Positions 42,501 through 51,028 of a stretch of 64,000 nt of DNA are shown piece by piece (positions within the stretch are counted from its first letter, which is position 1; each line of letters starts with the position of its first letter). The position numbers and the translations under genes are program-made. This DNA is from Aphanomyces cochlioides (taxonomy: Eukaryota > Oomycota > Saprolegniomycetes > Saprolegniales > Verrucalvaceae): positions 1 through 64,000 of the forward strand of contig JAHQRK010000058.1 in assembly GCA_019828595.1 (NCBI GenBank), written 5' to 3'. The notes beneath the pieces are model-generated. The model was given only the letters and a program-made list of their open reading frames with translations, did not search any database and had not been told where the DNA came from.

Positions 42501-43684
42501 AATTGCTGATCCAGGTTGAACTGTCGGTACTCGCTGCGGGCAGTGTCAAGGGCTTGATGGGCGGTATTAACAATGGATGTCTCAACGAGTCCCATGTCGA
42601 ATGCTCGGCGGGAAGTAAGCCACTTCATCTTGAGGCTGTTGAGTGTGTACTTCATCGAGTCAATGTACTGGCGATGACTGACTTGGAGACGCTTCTTCAT
42701 TCTCTTCAACCAGCCGTACCACTTTGCGCCAAAGTTTTGAGTGTCGTCTGCGCGCATCTCGTCCAAAAGTTGATTGGCTTCGGCCTTGATCGCTGCGACT
42801 ACTTGAGGGTTCTTTAAGAGCTCACGGGGGAGGCGCCAGTAACTTCGGTCGGGAGCTCGCTGCTCGCAGGAGAGGACCACTTTGTGTTCCATGTGGTCGC
42901 CTGCAAAGCTGCTTGGGGAATAGCTTGAACGTGCGTACGTTTGAGCGACGATATCTTGGTCCACAAACAGGTAGTCGAGGCGGTTGCTTCGACCAGGGCC
43001 GCTGTAAACGCGCTCGTTGGGGTGGTGCATCCTCCACGCATCGATAACACCAAGTGCTGAAAGCCAGGCAATGCATTCCGCCTTACCAGCGTTGTGGTCT
43101 TGGCGAGGTCGAGTCGCGTCCAGATGCTCTTCCAGGGGTAAGTTGAAATCGCCTCCGACAAAGTGAATGCTGTCGTCTTCAAAGTCGCGAGGCAGATCGT
43201 CGAAAAACGGTGCTCGAGAGTGAGCGATAACCGGGGCATAGACGTTGTGAAAGTACACAGGAACGCCGTCCCACTGAGTTCGAACAACCATGTATCTTCC
43301 AGGTCGGTCATGGGTGGTCAAGTGTTGCAGGTCGAGGAATCCAGGCATGGATCCATGGAAATACGATGCCACACCGCAGCGCCGATTGTTGAGTGAGTCG
43401 ACGCGATCAGTGCGGAGATCGTTGGTGAAGAGCTTGTATTTGCCAACGCCTACTTCGTTGTTGAGGTGGAGTTGGAAGGTTTCGAGATGTTTGATGTTAT
43501 TGATTTTGGTTTCTTGAAAGAAAACGGCTTGGGTCGGAATTTGGAGTCGCCGCGCCACAAGATGTCCGTTGTCTTTCAGCCCATTGAGGTTGGCAGTGGT
43601 CAGTTCGAGTATGGGGAACTTGGTGAAGAGACCGGCCGCGACCACCTTAGCCACGGAACGCGACAGACGTTGCGTTCGCAACAT
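39530..43684 (-). CDS. ORF2 (endonuclease-reverse transcriptase) of A5, intact
   Basis: A full 1384-aa frame with every endonuclease, RT and zinc-finger residue listed for A3 present. As the matching ORF1 and both termini are also whole, A5 is a plausible source of new insertions. Confidence 0.95.
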   Translation of the reverse strand: MLRTQRLSRSVAKVVAAGLFTKFPILELTTANLNGLKDNGHLVARRLQIPTQAVFFQETKINNIKHLETFQLHLNNEVGVGKYKLFTNDLRTDRVDSLNNRRCGVASYFHGSMPGFLDLQHLTTHDRPGRYMVVRTQWDGVPVYFHNVYAPVIAHSRAPFFDDLPRDFEDDSIHFVGGDFNLPLEEHLDATRPRQDHNAGKAECIAWLSALGVIDAWRMHHPNERVYSGPGRSNRLDYLFVDQDIVAQTYARSSYSPSSFAGDHMEHKVVLSCEQRAPDRSYWRLPRELLKNPQVVAAIKAEANQLLDEMRADDTQNFGAKWYGWLKRMKKRLQVSHRQYIDSMKYTLNSLKMKWLTSRRAFDMGLVETSIVNTAHQALDTARSEYRQFNLDQQFDFHANVNERGTSHFFRRPKGIKVPLSSVTINGVTSTDPSEVKAGFTSHWKNIMVTPRDQPPLNRARRRAIIRAITRRLTQEQRDALESPLTAEDLCGALKSMNPNKSPGSDGWPAAFFQVSPDVFAQILLKVFNYQLTHHGHLLLQQRRSAVALLFKAGDRGDPGNYRPITLMSVEVKILSRALAYRLAQVAPYLAHPSQAGFVPGRRLHDHVMLVQALQTFCTNEDHDYYATFLDFSKAYDMVDQGFLFDVLKEMNIGPTFVSWVQLLYNTPLVQIIFNDGLGPTIRPTRGVKQGCPLSCMLFVLYLEPLGEMLRGSPDFGIPLPNGDSLTSIYFADDTTLLSSSLQAAVEQMAIVEDFCSVSGARLNVAKCMTLALNNNLDIEDIDDGGLLNVLPSEKPVKYLGILFGHRLPRDFQVQQLNDKFLAAFQTWGSRARTIQGRKLIVSTMLLSLLWHVTAAVYVPPTMVAVWQRMVNKYILGRKTQITDHHRSTICRKWQFDQKLGLGIPHVASKLRTQRLLRLQLLMQPNSPNTFAPWKLLVKRQFSRVMNKLYRDTHPFDFLTYFPNHSSKWLFLWELHPLWHDIWHQWAATPMAKRTASPPSLEELLNLPVWLTSYPALQVGPAGATSNVVKTALCRRWCRHASQNGFHCLKDFLTRQGTWPTRAAFIDRLSSNNRAAQVTLQANGAMGFAAPERAGQVYSHLTKIFDQVLRTSGVRTGTALTDIDTTSHPFKALFKDQLLSFERWPKRLVSRLAHHAPSDGKPHPVATSSRVEQQDIATYVRLIRKTCRWPPPLHGDVWFRLLFNMLPVNSRLFYLQPQQPDVICCVYTNCDAPENQHHAFHTCSRVYPLWRFHATAWRCFGVNFDWTAITNIDRFQVNERGSQLQDILFVLWALLCASNLHYIWTTHNAAKFESKKPPPPEIWQEVSFIRWHASIRRWLRLQEVDSPQRVEAISAINTLHRQPVYRPLVAKYPTLLALQPSAPN

Positions 43685-46646
43685 CTCCCAGCATGAGTGT
43701 CTGAGTGTCGGGTTGGAACATCACTTGGTTGTCGAAGGTGGGGTCCAGGGAGCCAGCCTCATGGAATTCCAGGATCGTGGTCAAGACGTATCGCGACTTC
43801 TCGTCTTCGCCGGCATACAACGTTTCCATGATATTCCAAATCAAGAGGCCGAAGCTCGTGTCAAGCAATATGGCAGATAGCGATACGCCCGACAAACAGC
43901 GGGAGCCCAAATGAGAAGCCAGTGCAGTGACCGGGTACTTGGTAGAGGCCACGATCGCAGCATCACTGTTGTAGTACGTTGGAGCATGAATGGCCAAGAG
44001 AACTTCTGCCACAGCCAACACTTCTTCCAGGTCGCCGCGGTGGAGGGAAATCTCGTCGCCGTCAATGGTAGTATCGATGAAGTCGATGTTCTTGAATAGC
44101 TCGATGTTGCTGAAGATGGCTTGAACGTGCTCGCGGGTCATACGCACACCCCACGTCAATGAGTACAGCTGGGAGAACGGTTTGTCTCCACCCCAAGTCG
44201 CTCGAAGCCACCGATGGAGGAGGCGTTGTCTCACAAAGTACTCAAAGCATGCACGGTCTTCATCAAAAAGTCGGTGCAGTTGCAAGCCAAATTCAATCGG
44301 GGAACGCTCGAGATGGCTACACAGCATGTCGACGCGGCCGTCGTTGATGAGTTGGGCAAGGTTGAACGAGCTGTTGGTCACTGCATCTTCGACTTGGGTT
44401 GAGAGATGCAATGGAACTTTGGCTGTCTTGGTGTCGAGGTCTTGTAGTTCGGCGAGAATTTCGTCAAGAGACATTTCTATGCGCTTGGGAACGCCATCTT
44501 GGATCTTGGTGCCGCCGACAAATTGACCGGACGTAGGGAGGTGGGGAGGGTCATCCGAGACGTCCAGCTTGGGTACAATCGTTGAGATCTTGTAATCGCC
44601 AAACTGAGCAACGTGTTCCTCGGGGTTGACACACACACGTTCGTCGAGGGCTTCAAACATGTTGGGCGAAATCCAAGAGCGGCCATGCTCGGGGGAATCC
44701 ACTTGCTGTTGCGTCTTCTTGCGCTTGCCTCTCGACGCCTTGACGCCAGTCCACTGCGGAGGGTTGGCTTGCGCAGTTTTCCGACGTTTTGGCGCCTTGG
44801 GAGTCGAAGAAGGCGGGTTGGTTGGGCTGGGAGCTGGCTTGTTCAATCCATATTGGCGGGACGTTGCATCAAGGTCCAAACGAACCAAGTTCTTGTCACG
44901 AAAATACCACCCTTGACCGTACACGCGGAGACAACGGCCCTTGAAAAGAATTTCTTCGACGAGACGGCCGTCGCGCTGTATGGTCGTTGGTACGGAGGTT
45001 CCTTCAAAGTAAAGGCGGTACCGAGAGCTCGCCATACCGCTTGAAGAGGAAACGTTGGGGTAGGAGCCCCACAGGAAGCGTGGCTCCAACTTGGTCATGA
45101 CGTCGAAGATCAGGCGCTCTTCGTCTTGATCTTGAAGGCCTTGAGGGATGTCCATGAAAAATCCGCCGAGGACGTGCGGAACGTTCATCGTGAAGTGTTG
45201 GGACGAGCCATCTCGAGCGACTTGAATCTTAAACGCGATGCCTCGCAGCTTCGTCATCGCTTCGTGAGAGGCAACACCCCACTTGAGCATGCGGTTCGGG
45301 ATGTCCTTCTCGCATCTCACAATGTCAGCAATCGCAGTGTCGAGGCCGAGGGCTTGGTTGTCGAAAAGGATCGATGCCATGGCAGCTGAAACATCGATGG
45401 TCTTCGTGTGTGCACCCGTGGGCATCTGCAACCAGCCGACGATGCCGCGCGCCGAGTGCTTCTGGATCGGGAGGGTGTCTTCAAACGTGAGGGTTCCAGC
45501 AGCACGCTTGCGAAGGAGGGGTTCGAGTTCCTCCATCGTGGGCTGGTAAGGAGCAACGTCCTTGGTCTTGATGGCCTTGGCAGACTGAGACCGCTGTTGC
45601 GCTTGGAAGGCCCATACGTCGTTGGGGGCCTGGCGGTTGTTGGGTTGGCCACGGCCAGGTGTCTGGGCTCCGCCAGATTGAGAAATGTTTTCCAAATGCG
45701 ATCCGGGTGAAGCCTGAGATGATGGCTGGCGGACTGAGTGAGAGTCCGAGTCGTGCGTCAGACCAACACTCAAGCGTGCGTCAGAGGCTTGGTCTTGTCC
45801 GGACCCTGTCCCATGGTGGACAGAGTCACACGTTTGACCTTCACTCGCGTTGGACTTCGAGAAGCTTCCATGGGTGACTTGGTCTTGAGTATTCCCATGA
45901 CCAACACTGGCCACAGGGTTGTTCGCGATTGTTCCAGATCTTGCCCGATGATTCTTCGAGAAGAGACCATCACTCATGGAGCGACTAGTCTCGATGGGAT
46001 CTTGACCTGTCGCCAGAGTGGACTTGTCGCTCGGGGGATTCTTCGAGAAGGGACCTTCACTCAGGGATGGACTGTTCTCGAATCTTCCTTGACATGTCGT
46101 CATGTTGACGTCGGTGCTTGAGCGAGTCTTCGAGAAGCCACTATCACTCGTCGAGAGAACATTCTCGAAAGGAACAGAACCCAACGGAGTCTTGCCAGGC
46201 AAGCCACCATCACTCACGATGGACGTGGTTGATGGAGATTCTTCGGGCAAGGTCGTTGACGTCATGAGCACATCTTCCGAGGTTGGAACGCCGTCTTGCC
46301 AGGCTTCGTCGCAAGTGTCAGAGGTCGTTGGATCATTCGCGGGATCGCAAGCCTTCGTCGAGCGAGTCACAGGCAAGGGTTCAAAACGGCGCGGTTTCGA
46401 AGGGGTTGCACGTTGACGTGGAAACGGAACGCGCGTTGGAGTAGGGAGCGGATTCGTAGACGCGTCATGATGCGAAGCGTTGGAAGCATCGTCGACGTCC
46501 TCTTCCAACGACGACGCCATGTCGGTATCGCTTGGGGATGGGTCAGCAACGACGATGACGTCCATATCGCTGGGGCTGGACGCCGAGGGAGAGAACGCGG
46601 AGGAGCAAGATGGGGCACGAGGGTTGGTCGAGCGGGTAGCAACCAT
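43647..46646 (-). CDS. ORF1 of A5, intact (999 aa)
   Basis: Starts at MVATRS (46646) and ends 38 nt inside ORF2. The frame is open upstream to an ATG at 46715 that lies across the 14-mer junction (MSYTTPVSNL); that start depends on the flank and is unlikely to be used. The repeat region is as in A3. Confidence 0.9.
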   Translation of the reverse strand: MVATRSTNPRAPSCSSAFSPSASSPSDMDVIVVADPSPSDTDMASSLEEDVDDASNASHHDASTNPLPTPTRVPFPRQRATPSKPRRFEPLPVTRSTKACDPANDPTTSDTCDEAWQDGVPTSEDVLMTSTTLPEESPSTTSIVSDGGLPGKTPLGSVPFENVLSTSDSGFSKTRSSTDVNMTTCQGRFENSPSLSEGPFSKNPPSDKSTLATGQDPIETSRSMSDGLFSKNHRARSGTIANNPVASVGHGNTQDQVTHGSFSKSNASEGQTCDSVHHGTGSGQDQASDARLSVGLTHDSDSHSVRQPSSQASPGSHLENISQSGGAQTPGRGQPNNRQAPNDVWAFQAQQRSQSAKAIKTKDVAPYQPTMEELEPLLRKRAAGTLTFEDTLPIQKHSARGIVGWLQMPTGAHTKTIDVSAAMASILFDNQALGLDTAIADIVRCEKDIPNRMLKWGVASHEAMTKLRGIAFKIQVARDGSSQHFTMNVPHVLGGFFMDIPQGLQDQDEERLIFDVMTKLEPRFLWGSYPNVSSSSGMASSRYRLYFEGTSVPTTIQRDGRLVEEILFKGRCLRVYGQGWYFRDKNLVRLDLDATSRQYGLNKPAPSPTNPPSSTPKAPKRRKTAQANPPQWTGVKASRGKRKKTQQQVDSPEHGRSWISPNMFEALDERVCVNPEEHVAQFGDYKISTIVPKLDVSDDPPHLPTSGQFVGGTKIQDGVPKRIEMSLDEILAELQDLDTKTAKVPLHLSTQVEDAVTNSSFNLAQLINDGRVDMLCSHLERSPIEFGLQLHRLFDEDRACFEYFVRQRLLHRWLRATWGGDKPFSQLYSLTWGVRMTREHVQAIFSNIELFKNIDFIDTTIDGDEISLHRGDLEEVLAVAEVLLAIHAPTYYNSDAAIVASTKYPVTALASHLGSRCLSGVSLSAILLDTSFGLLIWNIMETLYAGEDEKSRYVLTTILEFHEAGSLDPTFDNQVMFQPDTQTLMLGDVANATSVAFRG

Positions 46647-46700
46647 ATTGTCAGATAGCGTAGAGTGGTACTGCGGGGTAGCTGGCAAATTGGAAACTGG

Positions 46701-46714
46701 GGTCGTATAGCTCA
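46701..46714 (+). repeat. 14-bp target-site duplication between A5 and A6
   Basis: The sequence ggtcgtatagctca is the only sequence separating two full-length elements. It shows that the tRNA rebuilt by A5's insertion was hit a second time by the same family. Confidence 0.92.
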
Positions 46715-46871
46715 CTGCAATGGGGAGGTATATTAATAGACTTTCAATATCTACTAATACTAATATTGCCTACTAACGGCTCATCCCACTTCCAAATGCT
46801 TCAGCAGATTTTCTACTTTGGGCTTTGGAGTACAGCGATTTTTGACTTGTTGAATAAATACTTGGGGCTTG

Positions 46872-49800
46872 TTAATTTGGGGCTGAAGGTTGGAGCGCGA
46901 GCAAAGTCGGGTACTTGGCTACCAGTGGGCGATAGACAGGTTGTCTATGCAAAGTATTGATTGCTGAAATTGCTTCCACTCGTTGAGGGCTGTCAACTTC
47001 TTGGAGGCGAAGCCATCTGCGGATCGATGCATGCCATCGGATGAAGCTGACTTCTTGCCAAATTTCTGGCGGAGGCGGCTTCTTCGATTCGAACTTGGCG
47101 GCGTTGTGCGTTGTCCAAATATAGTGAAGGTTGGAAGCACACAGAAGAGCCCAGAGCACAAACAGTATGTCTTGAAGCTGGCTACCGCGTTCGTTGACTT
47201 GAAAGCGGTCGATGTTGGTGATGGCAGTCCAATCGAAATTGACACCGAAGCATCGCCAAGCGGTCGCGTGAAAACGCCAAAGGGGATACACACGCGAGAG
47301 CAGGTGTGGAAGGCGTGGTGTTGGTTCTCCGGTGCGTCGCAATTGGTATAGACACAGCAAATTACGTCTGGCTGCTGAGGTTGCAAGTAGAACAAGCGCG
47401 AGTTGACAGGCAGCATGTTGAACAACAGTCGAAACCAAACGTCGCCATGGAGGGGAGGCGGCCAACGGCATGTTTTGCGGATGAGTCGCACGTAGGTCGC
47501 AATATCTTGTTGCTCGACGCGGGACGATGTCGCCACTGGGTGCGGTTTTCCATCCGAAGGGGCGTGATGCGCCAAACGTGATACGAGTCGCTTGGGCCAA
47601 CGCTCGAAGGATAGCAATTGATCTTTGAAAAGTGCCTTGAAAGGGTGACTTGTTGTATCGATATCGGTCAAAGCAGTTCCAGTTCGAACGCCAGACGTGC
47701 GGAGGACTTGGTCGAATATCTTGGTGAGGTGGCTATAAACTTGACCAGCACGTTCGGGTGCTGCAAATCCCATCGCGCCGTTCGCTTGTAACGTCACTTG
47801 TGCCGCACGGTTGTTGGATGACAGTCGATCAATAAACGCAGCTCTTGTAGGCCATGTCCCTTGCCGTGTCAAGAAGTCTTTGAGGCAGTGGAAACCGTTT
47901 TGAGACGCATGTCTACACCATCGACGACACAGAGCAGTCTTCACGACATTTGATGTAGCACCCGCAGGACCAACTTGCAGAGCGGGGTAGGATGTCAGCC
48001 ACACGGGGAGGTTCAAAAGTTCTTCGAGGCTTGGTGGCGAAGCGGTTCGCTTGGCCATAGGTGTGGCGGCCCATTGATGCCAAATGTCGTGCCAAAGAGG
48101 ATGCAGCTCCCACAAAAACAACCACTTGGAGCTGTGGTTGGGGAAGTACGTGAGAAAGTCGAACGGGTGGGTGTCGCGATACAGCTTGTTCATGACACGG
48201 GAAAATTGTCTCTTGACAAGCAACTTCCATGGGGCAAATGTGTTGGGTGAATTGGGCTGCATCAAGAGTTGGAGCCGCAGCAGTCGCTGAGTCCGAAGCT
48301 TCGAAGCCACATGCGGAATACCGAGGCCGAGTTTTTGATCGAACTGCCACTTGCGGCAAATAGTTGAGCGATGATGGTCGGTGATTTGCGTCTTCCGACC
48401 AAGGATGTACTTGTTGACCATTCTTTGCCAAACGGCAACCATCGTTGGAGGCACATACACTGCAGCCGTGACATGCCATAACAACGACAACAACATGGTC
48501 GATACGATGAGTTTGCGGCCTTGGATGGTTCGCGCACGACTTCCCCACGTTTGAAACGCAGCCAGAAACTTGTCGTTCAGTTGCTGGACTTGAAAATCGC
48601 GCGGCAGTCGGTGGCCAAAGAGAATACCAAGGTATTTCACTGGCTTCTCGCTCGGCAAGACGTTCAAGAGGCCACCATCGTCGATGTCTTCGATATCGAG
48701 ATTGTTGTTGAGCGCCAAAGTCATGCACTTGGCAACGTTGAGACGAGCTCCAGACACAGAGCAAAAGTCTTCGACAATTGCCATTTGCTCGACCGCCGCT
48801 TGGAGGGATGACGAGAGTAGAGTCGTGTCGTCGGCAAAGTAGATGCTCGTCAGTGAGTCTCCATTTGGAAGGGGAATACCAAAATCAGGAGATCCGCGTA
48901 GCATTTCGCCGAGTGGCTCGAGGTAAAGTACGAAGAGCATGCACGATAGGGGGCAACCTTGCTTGACTCCGCGGGTAGGCCGTATGGTAGGGCCAAGACC
49001 GTCGTTGAAAATGATCTGGACCAGAGGCGTATTGTAAAGCAACTGAACCCAAGACACAAATGTGGGACCGATGTTCATCTCCTTGAGTACGTCGAAGAGA
49101 AAGCCTTGGTCAACCATATCGTATGCCTTGGAAAAGTCGAGAAACGTCGCGTAGTAGTCGTGGTCTTCATTGGTACAGAAAGTCTGCAATGCTTGTACCA
49201 GCATCACGTGGTCGTGCAAGCGACGGCCAGGGACAAAACCAGCTTGGCTTGGGTGAGCGAGGTATGGGGCAACTTGTGCAAGACGGTAGGCCAGCGCCCG
49301 CGATAGAATCTTGACTTCAACCGACATGAGAGTAATCGGCCGATAGTTGCCAGGGTCGCCTCTGTCTCCAGCCTTGAACAAGAGCGCCACTGCACTTCGG
49401 CGTTGTTGGAGCAGGAGGTGACCGTGATGGGTGAGTTGGTAGTTGAACACCTTGAGCAGGATTTGGGCGAATACGTCCGGGGAGACTTGAAAGAAAGCTG
49501 CAGGCCAGCCGTCTGAACCAGGAGACTTGTTCGGGTTCATAGACTTGAGCGCGCCGCACAGGTCTTCCGCCGTGAGAGGACTTTCCAGAGCGTCGCGCTG
49601 TTCTTGAGTGAGACGTCGAGTAATGGCTCGAATGATAGCTCGGCGACGGGCCCGATTCAACGGTGGTTGGTCTCTTGGAGTGACCATGATGTTTTTCCAA
49701 TGAGACGTAAAACCAGCCTTGACTTCAGACGGGTCAGTCGACGTTACACCGTTGATTGTCACGGACGAGAGCGGCACTTTGATCCCCTTGGGTCGACGAA

Positions 49801-51028
49801 AAAAGTGACTGGTACCTCGCTCGTTGACGTTGGCGTGAAAGTCGAATTGCTGATCCAGGTTGAACTGTCGGTACTCGCTGCGGGCAGTGTCAAGGGCTTG
49901 ACGGGCGGTATTAACAATGGATGTCTCAACGAGTCCCATGTCGAATGCTCGGCGGGAAGTAAGCCACTTCATCTTGAGGCTGTTGAGTGTGTACTTCATC
50001 GAGTCAATGTACTGGCGATGACTGACTTGGAGACGCTTCTTCATTCTCTTCAACCAGCCGTACCACTTTGCGCCAAAGTTTTGAGTGTCGTCTGCGCGCA
50101 TCTCGTCCAAAAGTTGATTGGCTTCGGCCTTGATCGCTGCGACTACTTGAGGGTTCTTTAAGAGCTCACGGGGGAGGCGCCAGTAACTTCGGTCGGGAGC
50201 TCGCTGCTCGCAGGAGAGGACCACTTTGTGTTCCATGTGGTCGCCTGCAAAGCTGCTTGGGGAATAGCTTGAACGTGCGTACGTTTGAGCGACGATATCT
50301 TGGTCCACAAACAGGTAGTCGAGGCGGTTGCTTCGACCAGGGCCGCTGTAAACGCGCTCGTTGGGGTGGTGCATCCTCCACGCATCGATAACACCAAGTG
50401 CTGAAAGCCAGGCAATGCATTCCGCCTTACCAGCGTTGTGGTCTTGGCGAGGTCGAGTCGCGTCCAGATGCTCTTCCAGGGGTAAGTTGAAATCGCCTCC
50501 GACAAAGTGAATGCTGTCGTCTTCAAAGTCGCGAGGCAGATCGTCGAAAAACGGTGCTCGAGAGTGAGCGATAACCGGGGCATAGACGTTGTGAAAGTAC
50601 ACAGGAACGCCGTCCCACTGAGTTCGAACAACCATGTATCTTCCAGGTCGGTCATGGGTGGTCAAGTGTTGCAGGTCGAGGAATCCAGGCATGGATCCAT
50701 GGAAATACGATGCCACACCGCAGCGCCGATTGTTGAGTGAGTCGACGCGATCAGTGCGGAGATCGTTGGTGAAGAGCTTGTATTTGCCAACGCCTACTTC
50801 GTTGTTGAGGTGGAGTTGGAAGGTTTCGAGATGTTTGATGTTATTGATTTTGGTTTCTTGAAAGAAAACGGCTTGGGTCGGAATTTGGAGTCGCCGCGCC
50901 ACAAGATGTCCGTTGTCTTTCAGCCCATTGAGGTTGGCAGTGGTCAGTTCGAGTATGGGGAACTTGGTGAAGAGACCGGCCGCGACCACCTTAGCCACGG
51001 AACGCGACAGACGTTGCGTTCGCAACAT
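46872..51028 (-). pseudogene. ORF2 of A6, frameshifted after the zinc finger
   Basis: The endonuclease, RT and zinc finger are in one frame from 51028. A 2-base insertion within an acac repeat near 47290 then shifts the frame directly after the last Cys of the finger, so the final ~140 residues are replaced and translation stops at 46919 (1369 aa). The original C-terminus remains readable in another frame down to 46872. The enzyme might keep its catalytic functions; the importance of the lost tail (block around WQEVSFIRWHASIRRWL) is unknown. Confidence 0.9.

Larger units (their letters stand above)
28877..46700. repeat. 17.8-kb segmental duplication, right copy
   Basis: Contains tRNA 3, spacer 3, B3, A4, tRNA 4, spacer 4, B4, A5. 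It is one base shorter than the left copy because of the G loss in A4. Unequal crossing-over between tRNA/LINE repeats would produce it. Confidence 0.85.
39373..46700 (-). mobile_element. A5: full-length intact family A LINE, duplicate of A3
   Basis: It is 7328 bp, the same length as A3, and shares the variants His 376, Val 428 and Lys 1316 in ORF2. Its 5' end abuts a 14-mer followed by the 3' end of A6 instead of a tRNA. A read-through transcript from A6 would continue into A5, so the two form a head-to-tail dimer. Confidence 0.95.

Noticed and set aside
11052..46700. LTR retrotransposon, CRISPR array or satellite DNA
   Set aside because: Repeats are whole LINE modules; there are no terminal repeats of an LTR kind, no integrase or protease, and no short spaced direct repeats.
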